A DNA stretch of 64,000 bases from Tubulanus polymorphus (lineage: Eukaryota; Nemertea; Palaeonemertea; Tubulaniformes; Tubulanidae): the NCBI RefSeq assembly GCF_964204645.1, contig NC_134028.1, positions 26,820,153-26,884,152 of the forward strand, in the 5' to 3' direction. Below are positions 36,165 to 47,410 of the stretch, piece after piece. The position numbers and the translations under genes are program-made. Position 1 is the first letter of the stretch, and every line of letters starts with the position of its first letter. The notes beneath the pieces are model-generated. The model ran no database searches and was not told the DNA's origin. It saw nothing but the letters and a program-made list of their open reading frames with translations.

Positions 36165-36268
36165 AAGCGAGCTTGTGTTTAGGCGGTAAAGCGCTATTTT
36201 TGTAAGGCACGGGCAAAATTTGATTCGGGTCTGATCTAAGTCAAGTTATCTCCGCGTGATCACGGCTT
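36165..36268. mobile_element. Family D relic
   Basis: TAAGGCACGGGCAAAATTTG and CTGATC, then CCGCGTGATCACGGCT, match 13088-13170 in order, and AAGCGAGCTTGTGTTTA at the start corresponds to the middle of that copy. The left end is missing. Confidence -1.
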
Positions 36269-36402
36269 CAAACGGTGTGAATCAATTAAATGGGCTATCG
36301 CGGGGCTATCGCGGGGTCCAATACAAATAAGGGGAATGGATTTGTATCACTAGCGGAAACTGCTGTGATGTCGATAATTAATTATGAGAAATGAATTCGA
36401 TA

Positions 36403-36473
36403 ATTCACGACTCGGCTCGGCGACTCGTCTAGGCGACTCGGCTGCGACTCGGTTCTGCGACTCGGCAGTGAAT
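36403..36473. repeat. Cluster of GCGACTCGGC motifs
   Basis: Five copies of CGACTCG with irregular spacing lie between ATTCAC (36403) and GTGAAT (36468), which are reverse complements. This could be a binding-site cluster or a degenerate short repeat; no gene adjoins it. Confidence -1.
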
Positions 36474-38130
36474 CTTTAACCAGACGAGACTCATATCTTA
36501 ATTAGTTTAGAAACGATCACGAATAAATCGATTATACTCGCACGAAACTCGACGTATACCGCTCTCTACGCAACAAACGTGCGTGGTGTGCGTTTCTTTG
36601 CGTGCGTTTTGTCTCTTCATCCTCGTCATCGTCATCGTTGACACTCGACAGCGCGCACGTCTCGGACCGGATCAACCACGCACTCGTAACTGCTGTCATA
36701 CGAATTTAATAATAAAAATTCCCGACCGTCACTGATTATTCGAGTTTAATTAACGCCCGGGTTTTTAATTACGAAGAAACTATTTGACGGATGAGAGTCC
36801 AAAATCCGAAGACGACAAAGAATAATACCAAGACCCGTCTCTCCTAAACGTATCGACGGAATCGCGCTGGATGATAATCGCGACGGTTCAGTTTTTTATT
36901 CATTAAGTCAGAAGATTAAATGCGGTGTCGGATTATATCCAGTCGCTGCAGTTCCGCAACACGCTCCGCGGTTATTTAATGAAAAATCGAATAGAAATCA
37001 GCGCAAACTGGATCTCAGTCAATTAGAAACGCATATAGCACGATTAGATAATACTGATAATAGTTGACTCGGTTCGGCTGGATTTTGAGTACTGCGCGGA
37101 TTACGATCGTCATAAAGGGAATTACGCACCAAAAAAAGTGACCTTAGTCGCGACCTTCAATTAACCTTAGTTGTAATCACAGAACCACGTAACATTTCGT
37201 CAGAGTTTCATTTCATATGGTTATCATGATTATTCGAACTTTGATTCATTAGAACCGGCGTTTCGGAATCCAGTCCGGTCTCCGGTTCGGGTTTGAAATG
37301 TCATGTCTCAGATTGTTACAGACTTTTTTACGAATTTATTCATCGGGGTCAATCCCTACTCTTAGATCAGAAAGAACAACGTTTTATATATGAAAGAATT
37401 TAATTTCATACATATGAATCGGGTACCTGGGATTGTCTCGTGTTTGAACCAGGTCTGAGACGATACAGACAGGCGTGAAGAGACCGGAATACTTACTGAT
37501 TATCATCATGATATTATTGTCTTCATGTGACGGAGGAGCAAACGGTAATATTAACACAGCTATTTCCGCGGTAAATAGTTGTTATTACCTTCCTAAAAAC
37601 GAAGCATTATTACGACACATTTAAGTGGCGAGTCGTCGTATAATTGGTTTACTTTAAGTAACTATTAGTCGGTGCGGTAGGCGAGATACAAGCAGCGCAA
37701 TTACGAAAAATATTCCGAATGTTTTTTTTTCGCCGTCGCGTTTTAACGATCGGGTTTTGTAACGAAAAAGGAAGAATTTCCGATCGACGAGGGGGTTATA
37801 CCTAACACGCGATATGGCGTGTTCATTTCTCTTCCGTATACGACTTTTCGTGTATGGACGAATCTAAATGGAAGCCAATTTCAAGGATTTTAAAGTCTCC
37901 TCGATGAGGAAGCCGTTTAGCTATGATTGCGTGATGAGACTGGATTATAGTTAGTTGTACGGTAGAATACTCACAGACACACTATTGCGCAAATGAACTT
38001 TAAGCCGTTATTAAATGACCCCTTGTTTGATGAATTGTTGATATTCCTTTTCAGTTTTTGTTAGACCAATCTGACGCACGCACACCGATCATCATACACC
38101 GGTGATACAAACACTCGGTATTTTCTGAGT
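36474..38130. other. Non-coding stretch, CpG- and TAAT-rich in places
   Basis: From about 36570 to 36700 CpG is frequent, followed by several TTAATTA / TTTAAT motifs near 36740-36980 of the kind bound by homeodomains. This is suggestive of regulatory DNA but short AT motifs are common by chance. Confidence -1.
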
Positions 38131-38134
38131 TCAA

Positions 38135-38172
38135 TCAGGGAGGTGGGAGTGAGTTCACTCCCACCTCCCTGG
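38135..38172. repeat. 18-bp inverted repeat (hairpin) with AGGGAGGTGGGAGTGA arms
   Basis: TCAGGGAGGTGGGAGTGA is followed after two bases by its reverse complement with one mismatch. The same CCAGGGAGG theme forms the hairpin at 34760-34784. Confidence -1.
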
Positions 38173-39221
38173 TTCAATCATCTCGCGCGTATTGAAAACA
38201 AAACGCAAAATGAGTTGTGACGTTTCCACTTGATTCTGTGAGACATTTCAAACACCAAGTTTCGAATGGGATAGAGTTGAAACGTCACAACTCACACTTT
38301 TCTATCGAAATTGTGGAGTTTTTTTTCTAGAATTTAGAATACATTGAATACTGAGGACAAGAGTACTAGATATTTTAGTAAAGAGCTTACTTTAAAAAAA
38401 AATGTTAAGTACATATTTGAATGGTCATAATGTGGCTGTGATAAACTCATCTACGCAACTATTCTTAATTTCATTCAAGTATTTGCAGTTGTTGTTTTTA
38501 ATGATCGACTTCAATAGAGCCCGTTATCACGTGTGAGTTTGATATCCGCTGCACGCTTCACAAAGTGTACAAACCAGTCAACCATACCAATACATGTATA
38601 ACACATACATCTCTACCTCGCGACCGCCTCAACTCAATCACTTCTTCAATCTCGCGCTAATCTCTCACATTTTGATTGATTTCATTTTGCTGCGTCCCGC
38701 GGGGAAACTTCAAAATGTTTTTAACATCTCGCAGGTAGAATATTGTAAAGAATGAATTCAATTTCCCATCTGTCAAACACGCGACCATCATCTGGATCCA
38801 ATTTACACGTATTTCATACATTCACCAATAATAGTCTCTCGTTTTACAAATTTCTGACTGCGATGAAATTTCGCAGTTCTTCATTTGACATTGATTCGTC
38901 ATTAATGTCTATTTAGCTATAGTTTTCTACTAATTTCACATGGAAATAAAATCAAGACGCAATTCTCAGTAGCACGAGTTCGTAATTAGACACGTCTTGA
39001 TCGACAAAAGTTTTCCAAGAGTTTCAATATGAACATGCGCCGAGTTTCTTTAGAATGAGCAGATATGGTAAACTTCAGATTTCATCGTAAGACCCGACTA
39101 ATGGCAGGGTGGATCTAGGGTATACCCTAAATAGGGCACATCAAATAATCAAAGTGGCAACTCGCAATCCGACAGAAAGCTCATCGCAAAACTCATTTTT
39201 GTAAAAGCAGATGACAAGCTT
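38173..39221. other. Non-coding stretch
   Basis: Nothing recognisable was seen here. Confidence -1.
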
Positions 39222-39569
39222 ATGAATTCAATTTTAATCAGTTCGCAAATATTCGGTAAAACGCGACAACCGAAGTATTCGATGGTGAAGGTTCAAGACA
39301 AAGCGAATACGCTAGGTATGGTAGCCCGTGCGTGCATGCTAGCGGTACTTATGACGCTGCCGACGCGCGATGGTCTACTACCGTACGGTGGCGCCGTTAT
39401 GCACGACATCACCACCGACCAACCATCAACGATTTTACCTTACACCATCGGAGAGCCGCACGGTGTAAATACTCCATTTCGTGGCCCTTCAACCTCGAAT
39501 AGGAGAAATAAGTCGATAGTAGCGAACGTGTTAATCCTAATTCGATTGTATAAGTTATTGAATGCGTGA
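39222..39569 (+). CDS. Possible small protein or exon, unrecognised
   Basis: An open frame of 115 codons from ATG to TGA has a CpG-rich middle (39310-39480) unlike the AT-rich flanks, which gives it a coding look. If translation begins at Met21, a basic start is followed by a hydrophobic run at residues 32-46 that could act as a signal peptide or membrane segment; Arg-Arg at 94-95 could be a processing site. These points would fit a secreted peptide precursor, but that is inference. I recognise no family, see no clear neighbour, and cannot exclude that this is one exon of a larger gene or a chance ORF. Confidence -1.
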   Translation: MNSILISSQIFGKTRQPKYSMVKVQDKANTLGMVARACMLAVLMTLPTRDGLLPYGGAVMHDITTDQPSTILPYTIGEPHGVNTPFRGPSTSNRRNKSIVANVLILIRLYKLLNA

Positions 39570-40113
39570 AAACGAGTTAAATTTGTTTGCGAGTTTTCTT
39601 TCAAACCCGGCGTCAATGACTTTCATTCTCGTCTGGTCGACGTGTATGTAATTACATCTCAGTCGAAACCTAGGATCGTTTCGAGATGCAGTAGTTACGA
39701 GCAATTGAGTTTCCGTTGGTAGAAAAACTAATTTTCTTTACTTTTCTCAGCGCGTGGCTCAGCGACGACTATCTTAAATAAACACGTTTAATTCGCTGAA
39801 TTTATATAAGATTTACCCTTGAGGCGCTAGGAGACATTTTTCACTTCAAGAGAAGAATCTCGTAATCTGAGCATTTGGGTAAATAGGTGGCTTACTTTGA
39901 ATTGTATTGATCATCGAATCTAAATGCGTAACGACGCCAATATAGAATTTCAACTGTCAAGTACTGCCTGATGATAAACTCTCTTACAGTAAACCACTCG
40001 CTGATGGTCGTAGTCCCAGTTCTGCTAAACGGTTGAAGTACACTACCAATCGATTCAATCCGTGTTTAATGCGACCGGTTCATCGAATGCAAAAATCGTT
40101 TAAACTGCTCAAA
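39570..40113. other. Non-coding stretch
   Basis: Nothing recognisable was seen here. Confidence -1.
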
Positions 40114-40342
40114 GCAGCAGCAGCAGTCTGGTGCTGGTAGCTCGTGCAGCAGCAGTCTGGTGTTGGTAGCTCGTGCAGCAGCAGTCTGGTGCTGGTAGCT
40201 CGTGCAGCAGCAGTCTGGTGCTGGTAGCTCGTGCAGCAGCAGTCTGGTGCTGGTAGCTCGTGCGGCAGCAGTCTGGTGCTAGTAGCTCGTGCAGCAGCAG
40301 TCTGGTGCTGGTAGCTCGTGCAGCAGCAGTCTGGTGCTGGTA
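40114..40342. repeat. 29-bp minisatellite, 8 units
   Basis: CAGTCTGGTGCTGGTAGCTC recurs every 29 bp from 40124 to 40327, each unit carrying a GCAGCAG run. The unit has no stop codon in any minus-strand frame, so the reverse strand shows an open frame (40080-40469) with a 29-residue period as it cycles through all three frames. This is best read as a by-product of the repeat. Confidence -1.
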
Positions 40343-40536
40343 TTAGATTAGCGACGAATGACAATTTCACCCTTGGCAACAGATGGTACAGACATTGAGA
40401 GTGATGGAAGCTGCTGCTTTTAGATGAGTCGTAACCAAAATTCGATTGATAGATGGCCAAATAAATCAAGAATTTCGATGACAGATTTAATGGTTTTCTC
40501 TGTGAATGATCAGCTAATTAAGTTGGGATCCACTTG

Positions 40537-40574
40537 TAGTGTGTTTGTGTTTATGTTTGTGTTTGTGTGTGTGT
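40537..40574. repeat. GT-rich microsatellite
   Basis: Imperfect TGTGTTTGTGTTTATG units followed by a short (GT)n run. Confidence -1.
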
Positions 40575-40615
40575 TACATAAGCGATGAGTTTGACTACGT
40601 AAAGAAGTGATTCTC

Positions 40616-40663
40616 GCTGCTGCCGCTGCTGCCACCGCCGCTGCTGCTGCTGCTGCTGCTGCG
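40616..40663. repeat. GCN trinucleotide repeat
   Basis: Sixteen triplets of GCT, GCC and ACC; the minus strand would read poly-Ala (71-codon ORF at 40510-40725) but no gene context is visible. Confidence -1.
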
Positions 40664-41695
40664 TGTGTGGAAGAAAATGATTTCAGAAGTTTTTGAATAT
40701 TTTTAAAACGGGATTTAGAGATCATTACGCCACCGAATCCTCGAGTGATTAGATACTAAACGCTCGATCGGGAACTCTTTGACGACGTCACAATGATTGT
40801 ATCACATTCAACCCCAAAAAACGCCTGGGATTCATATTTCTACTACAACTGCGAGAGAGAATACACAGTTCATTATAGCGTTATCGAAGATGATACGCGT
40901 ATAAATCAGCCTACACGTATTTGACAAGTCTAGTCAGATACGCGTAATGCAGTTACTTAGTTTTCATAAAGTTAACAGGAGAAGTATCAAAACATTGCCA
41001 CCATTCGTAGACACGATGTTTTGCGTGGGAAAAAAAGAGTCTGATAGACTTTTTTTTAAAGTTTATTAATTATTATTGATAGCATTTCAACGGAAAGCCG
41101 CCGCCGATTTTTTATTCTCGTAAAAAAGTTCGCCGCAAAACGTTTTACATAATGTACAGTGAAAAACAAGCTCATTACACCCGACCACCGAATATACAAA
41201 ACGGTTCGTTACTGTAAATGATGATAGATGAGGCTTCCGGGGACTGTGGTGGAGCTCTAGGCGTTTCCGAATTAGTCGCAACCCTCGACTCAAATTCATC
41301 AATAATATACACCCACAATGCCACTTGTTTACAGTTTCCAGTCACGTGTGACTCTCACGGTAACTCGTACGATTGTTAGACACGATTTTCTACGTGTAAA
41401 ATTACAAATGACGCGCGATCAGCGGCTGGAAGTAATTCGGCAGCTCTGATACCGCGAATCGTGATTAATTATTGCAGCTAGCTTTAAATACAGATCGTTT
41501 TATAAATCAGAGCCGCCGCGTGCGATACGTCTGTTTGCGTAGAGAGTGATGCAAAATCTGCTCGGTATCACTCTGTGTAAAATCGGTACATCGAGAATTA
41601 AAATTCCTAAATTAATGATGAATGCTAACTGAGTGGAAACAACGGAAACATTTGAATATATACGCACATCAAATCCTTTGAACGATATGACGTTT
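40664..41695. other. Non-coding stretch
   Basis: Nothing recognisable beyond short overlapping ORFs. Confidence -1.
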
Positions 41696-41867
41696 AGGCC
41701 CGATTCACACGACGACGTAGGGAAACAGGAAACATGGAAACAAATATGTTTAATCTCGGAATCATTGTTCCCGAAACAAATGTTTCTCGTATCTGGTAAA
41801 CGCAAACGACACTTGGAAACATGTTTCTGTCTCCTATTTCTGTGTTTCCCTGCGGCGTGTGCGTTAG
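41696..41867. mobile_element. TIR element, family E copy 2
   Basis: Left arm AGGCCCGATTCACACGACGA then TAGGGAAACAGGAAAC; right arm, reverse complemented, CACCTAACGCACACGCCGCA then GGGAAACACAGAAA. The arms are about 45 bp. The 23939-24013 copy shares the ACGCACACG and GCAGGGAAAC blocks. Three ORFs crossing it are chance products. Confidence -1.
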
Positions 41868-41939
41868 GTGTCGATGGTTCGATGCTAGTTGAGAGACCCG
41901 AAACGTTGTGTGTATTATGTAGAATTTATAGTGAGCATC

Positions 41940-42045
41940 CTCGTCGGCAGCGAGTCTGGTCTGTTGGGGTATCGCGAGCTGAGAGAGGAACGTGACAGAA
42001 AGTCTCTCGCGATGCGATCGGTTCAAATCCGTGACGCCTGCAGCA
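41940..42045 (+). repeat. B-box-bearing sequence
   Basis: GGTTCAAATCC at 42020-42030 fits the pol III B box, and GAGAGAGG / AGTCTCTC upstream form a stem like a long variable arm. Acceptor and T stems do not pair properly, so it is not called a tRNA. Confidence -1.
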
Positions 42046-42159
42046 CGAGCGAGGATGTTGTTGAATGATACGAAGAATTGCGATATCTATTAGAAAAATA
42101 TCGACACGAAAACAGTCGAAGGAAAACTAGGACGTGTTTATATAAATAATTGATTATTC

Positions 42160-42205
42160 GCGCTTAGGGATCGAACCTGACGGAAACCATGCGAAACAAA
42201 ACTGT
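42160..42205 (-). repeat. B-box-bearing sequence
   Basis: The minus strand has GGTTCGATCCC (plus-strand 42167-42177). No A box or cloverleaf is evident; possible SINE fragment. Confidence -1.
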
Positions 42206-42859
42206 CATTTTGTATTTATAGAAAATACTCAAATAATCAGTATAACAGTGTAAATAACGCGGTCACGCTTGAAATATATTTCTCGCTTTTTCAATCAAAA
42301 CCCGAAAGAGAAAAAAATAATTGAGCGAGGTAGGCTATATAATAATTGAAAACCACAGAATATTTAAAAATCTTTCTGCGGTAATAAATAATTATTACTA
42401 GGCTGACTACACCATGTAGGCACGTCATGTTCTGTTATAATCTCCAATAAAGTAATGTGTGCCAATAAAGTGCCGTGATTAAATTCAATAACAGTAAAAT
42501 AAATTAGAAAATAAACCATTATCATCATTATTGATTATTTTTGAAAAATGAATCAAATCAAATCAAAAAAAGTCTTCGTTCGAAAGCGGTTCATTTCATC
42601 AAGGAGGTGACTTTCATTGGACAACGCGCGTCGCTTTCATCTGACATGGGAAACCGTACATTGCGCGCCCCTTTCCTCTCAGCGCCCCTCCCCGCTCCCC
42701 GCTCCCCTTCTGAGTTGAGATTAATCGTATAATACAATTAATCTATCATTAAAGATCGCACGAACCTTTTCTAAGTCTAATCCCGGAATCACGAGACTGG
42801 GTTTTATTTGACGATGAATTATTTTGTCAGCGCCAGTTGATTATTCCTGAGTAAGATTC
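42206..42859. other. Non-coding stretch with clustered poly(A)-type signals
   Basis: AATAAA occurs several times between 42445 and 42520, twice within the repeated CCAATAAAGT. It could be a plus-strand transcript end, but no exon is visible upstream. Confidence -1.
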
Positions 42860-42918
42860 GCAGCAGCAGCAGCAGCGGCGGCGGCGGCGGCAGCAGCAGC
42901 AGCAGCAGCAGCAGCAGT
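42860..42918. repeat. CAG/CGG trinucleotide repeat
   Basis: About 20 triplets: CAG units, a central block of CGG, then CAG units again. Confidence -1.
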
Positions 42919-43421
42919 GGCAATGTGTTCTTATTAAAATCATCTCGTATGACTGTGTGAAATCGAATTTCATTAGAGGTTCAATTCCGGAGTCCCCACC
43001 CCTCCACCCCCTGCAGGCGGAAACCGATTGACGATTGAAATCCCGATATGCGACTTGACGCAACTAATTATAAACTAGATCAAATTCCACGGTAAAATAA
43101 AACTTGATTCAACTTCGGGAGTCGTGTTTCTATTCCGCATCGGTAAAACTGCCAGCTGGATGTCACCAATAAATGATTTATGATAGACATTATTTTTTTA
43201 GTCCCGGAGGCGATTTTCAGACTCAACAGAAATGGAAATCAAGAATGACTCGAGATAGCGGGTCCCTATCAGTCTTTAAAAAGAGGCTAAAATTAGCTGA
43301 AGTGATTAATGACACTAAATTGTAATATATTATTACAATATATATTATATTCTCATTGCTTACTCAGTTTCAGGTAAAGCGTTACGAGTCTGTAAATAGA
43401 ATGACCATTTATAAAGATAAA
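42919..43421. other. Non-coding stretch with a possible LINE ORF end
   Basis: At 43244-43325 the plus strand reads a short frame ending in TAA that contains SLSVFKKRLKLAE, resembling from memory the C-terminus of some jockey/CR1-type reverse transcriptases. No RT core is present, so this is a weak call. Confidence -1.
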
Positions 43422-43449
43422 CATTATTATTATTATGATTATTATTATA
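43422..43449. repeat. (ATT)n microsatellite
   Basis: ATT units interrupted once by ATG. Confidence -1.
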
Positions 43450-45933
43450 AATGGAACGGCTTAAATCGCGCGGACGTGAAACCATCCATCGTCGCGTTAC
43501 GATTTGCTAATTACGAGTCGAACACTTTTCAGGCAACATCTCTCCCTCTCCTCTCGCAATGGTTCCCTTCATGTCATATATTGAGGCAATTTGTGCCTCG
43601 TTTTATAATCTTAGAAAATCGATGTCAATCTCGACGCGAGTTTTCCGTCATTAAAACAGATTGATTCCATTTAAAAAACCACTCCAGACTCGAACGAGTG
43701 TCGTTAACTTTTAGAATGATGATTAACTTGAAGAGTTTTCCGACTACAGACGTTCGCGCGCGCGGGTTGCGTCGACGAAACTCCTCGCGATCTTAATGTC
43801 CTTATTACGACATCATATCAATCAATTCAAATCTCTATTAATATGAAAATTGCTTTCGAAATCGCGTAAGACGCGGAGATACGTTTATATGGGGAGCATC
43901 AATCACCGTGAGTTATACGTGCACCGTGTCGAACCGGTCGCGACGTGTGCGCCCGGTCAGACAGCTCTGGAAATTAACAAGAAATTCGGCGCTTTATGAA
44001 GAAATAAATTGAGAACTGGAATCGCGTGTCGTGATGTTCGACCCGCTGTCGCGTGATCAACCGCTCTGAGCAAAAGAGAGCGAATCATTTTCCCGCGAAC
44101 AAATCGAAATCTGTAGAACACAGGTGAATCGGGGTCGATACGGCGTGGAAGGTTTATCACATATATTTACGTGAATTGATGATCCAACATCACGACGATG
44201 AGAACGGACCTGATTTTCGTGTTCTAACGATATGTGATCAATCGACAAATCTTCGGTGACCGAACTGACAAAATGCACTCCATGAAACCTAAGGCGTTTT
44301 TCACGAAGTCGAATCTGATTGCGGCTTAAGGTAAATCCTTCGATGTCCGAAACAAAAAATTAACAATCAGTTTATAAACCTGATAGTTTCGATCGGCAAT
44401 CCAGACGAATTTTTTAATATCGATTTGAATTTGCGACTCGAAAATGAATATCGGGCTTTGAGTGGTGATTTGTTGGCAGATGATGATCAGCGGTATTCAG
44501 CCCACGGTTGAAACAGACGCCATGTTTCATTAAACTTACTACTTACTATCCACCGATTTTCAGATAGATTTCTGTAGATTCCGTTGTTCCAATCACACTC
44601 TTCCTTTCAAAACAGGTAGAATTTATCTATTCTTTATTTACGAATAAACGCTACTCAAGGCGGGAAATATTTTTTTGAGATTCCGATGAAGAAAAATTGA
44701 AATCCCGTGATGAATTATTCAACACGTGAATCGGTTTTATTCGCGTAGAAAATTAGGGTCGTTATATCGGACAGTGATCTTTGTGTTCGAGCGCCTCCCT
44801 GTCTCAGACTCCATCTCAAACATGGCGCAGTGGTGGAATTGAGAGATTGCCTCTACACGCAGTCTGCTAGACCTTATCTATAGCCACACGCATGATCAGA
44901 ACCGTCAAACTGTTCTCGTGATTAAGGGTAACACTAGCAGTTGGGTATTTGTCAGTTCGCAGTCGCCAAGCCGCCGGTCTTTAGGGAAATTAGCTGATTC
45001 GCTATCAGTATATGGAGAGCTTTTTTCACGTCTCAAATGCTGGTGTCTTAACAATAATTCCGGAGACCACATAATAGGGCAATTATAACTATACACGAAC
45101 CAGCAGTAGTGCTACCACGCCCAATCAAACCGGAATAATAACCCCGGTGGTTTGTATAAGAAATATCGATGAAGATGTCACCGACGAAGCGCCGCTCATC
45201 AACGAGAGATGTGTTCTCAGGAAATTTCCTGTTCCCTCTAAAAAAAGCGTGTGTTGATAAAACTCCCGCGACGAACAGACATTTCCAATTATGTAATTTC
45301 CGATTTCAAAATCAAACCCTCTGTTTCGTTCCCGGCAGGTGTGGTGGGTTTGTAAGGGACACCAAATCAAAACAAATCAATCGGAATCTTCCAATGAAAT
45401 AGAAAACAGGGTCAATATCTATTCTAAGAGATAACCCGACTATCCGGAGATTCAGTGTTCACAGATGTCGCTTCTAACATGATTAATGATAATTATAATA
45501 ATAACACGACGCGTTTCATAATTAAATCATAACATCATGATTTACTGTAATTCACTTCAAATTCAATCTGATTGTGATTTAATTTACCGTAATCTGCACT
45601 TTTTATCTATATTCGTTGAATATTATTACTGCCGTTTCATGCCATTTATCTGATAAATAATGTGAATGGATTGAATAGATAACGACATCACACCAGTAAC
45701 TTTACAGCGTGTAGGACAGGACCCGAGGGAAGGACTCCAAAAACAGTCTAGAATAAACAAGAGGTCCCCGAATAGGATAGGTGACGAATGACTGTTACGT
45801 GTATGAAATCCGTGGATCTTGAGAGACAGATCGTAGTGATGAGATGGATCTTTATTTTGTTTGGAGCAAGGTACCAACCACGAAGGGGGAATTCCTTCAA
45901 TATTCGGCTCAGATAATCTGGCATACCTGGGAT
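43450..45933. other. Non-coding stretch
   Basis: No gene or repeat recognised. ORFs at 45125-45402 overlap on both strands without domains. Confidence -1.
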
Positions 45934-45982
45934 ATACCCCTAACTTTTAAAGGTTTGATTATTTCAAAAGTTAGGTTGGGTA
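45934..45982. repeat. Inverted repeat (hairpin)
   Basis: ATACCCCTAACTTTT and AAAAGTTAGGTTGGGTAT pair over ten perfect bases (CCTAACTTTT) and again at ATACCC after a small bulge. Confidence -1.
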
Positions 45983-47340
45983 TTTGGGGCTAGAACCACT
46001 ACAATGCGTAGCTAAGATTCTGACGAGCAAGATTTCCTTAACGTAGATCAACGAGCTTATGCGAAGTTAAACCTTGGATACTTTATTTTTACAATAGGTG
46101 GTCTGAGCTGAACCCGCGTTCATTTCATCAATTAAACGAATGCCAGTGTTATAAGATGTTATTGTTTTTTTTCTCTTGTCTTTGTTTTCTTTTTTAGATT
46201 ATTACGAAATATAACCGGAGATGGTTCGTAGACTTGTAAAGGTTAAGATGATTATTTTCCGGTCGAGGATATTCACTTATTTTCTGTTGACTATCATGTG
46301 TCATGTTGGTTGGATTCAGATGTAGATCAAAATTACATATATATGTCCTACATTCACAGTTCTGATCTGAGATCATCTATTATATCTCATTCTGCTACGA
46401 TAACCAACAATCGTATAACTTATATTTGGACCAGTCTAAGTCGTAATTGGAATTGATATCAAACATCTACCTCATAACTACATTGTAATATATTTCATGA
46501 CTAGGTACTTACAGTTAAATGTTTATTACTGTTAACAACAGTAACATAACTTATGTAACTTTGGGAACTACCGCGTGATATCTCATTACTACCACACTCA
46601 TCAGTTTATGTATATCTTGACACTGATATTCGCGCTATTATAAACAGCTGTTATCGTTTATTGAAAATAATACGTGATCCCCAATGAAGCCTGAAAAGTT
46701 AATAAAGTTTTTAGTTCGGGGACTTAAACATCTCTTATAACAATAACATATCAGAGAGGATTCCAGAAAACGACGACAAAATAAAAACGACGGCAAAAAA
46801 GGGGAAAAATCAGCGACAGAAATATTGGCGGCCGCGAGGTCGTTATGGCCGGTGTTTACGGTCAGTTTCAGTCGATAGAACATCTGTCCATGATAGATGA
46901 GCAAATGCTAAATGGAGGGAATAAAATAGTTAATGGTCTGAAGAGATGTGTTTGCTGCTAAAAGCGACAAGATGCCGATCAGGTACACTCATATCGACGG
47001 ACACAAATACTGATAATGGCCATATTTTATTATTTCTTGCCGAAATTGATTTCCGATGAGCGCCAAGTTACTGTTGGTTTTACTGTTACAACTAGAAAGT
47101 CATAAACGCGTGATGATATATGTTTCCATCTCGTGGGAGATTCTTTTAAAAAAGCGCATTTCAAAATTCGGATTCATCTGAACGGCGTGAACCCGAACCT
47201 ACTGAGCACCCGGGGCATCGCAACATCAGTAGGTTCCCTTCAACCTACTTAGCGCAACTCAGCAGGACTTTATTAGCTGGTGAAGGTTTCCATTTCAAGG
47301 TAGAGATAAGGGAAGAACGATTGATAAAAAAATTTGCCAC
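45983..47340. other. Non-coding stretch
   Basis: GAACCTACTGAG (47195) and CATCAGTAGGTTC (47224) form a short inverted repeat with a third related copy, CAACCTACTTAGC, just after. No gene recognised. Confidence -1.
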
Positions 47341-47410
47341 GACCAGGATTCGAACCCATAAACCCTAAATAGACGAACAAAATGTGGCTACAAACGTCAC
47401 TTCCGCTAAT
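47341..47410 (-). repeat. tRNA-like SINE head or tail
   Basis: The minus strand has B box GGTTCGAATCC (plus-strand 47346-47356) followed by TGGTCGTGGCAAATTTTTTT, a T-rich end like a pol III terminator. The T stem is mismatched, so it is not an intact tRNA. Confidence -1.

Noticed and set aside
41633..42026. Overlapping 110-120 codon ORFs on both strands
   Set aside because: They run through the family E inverted repeat, which explains both.
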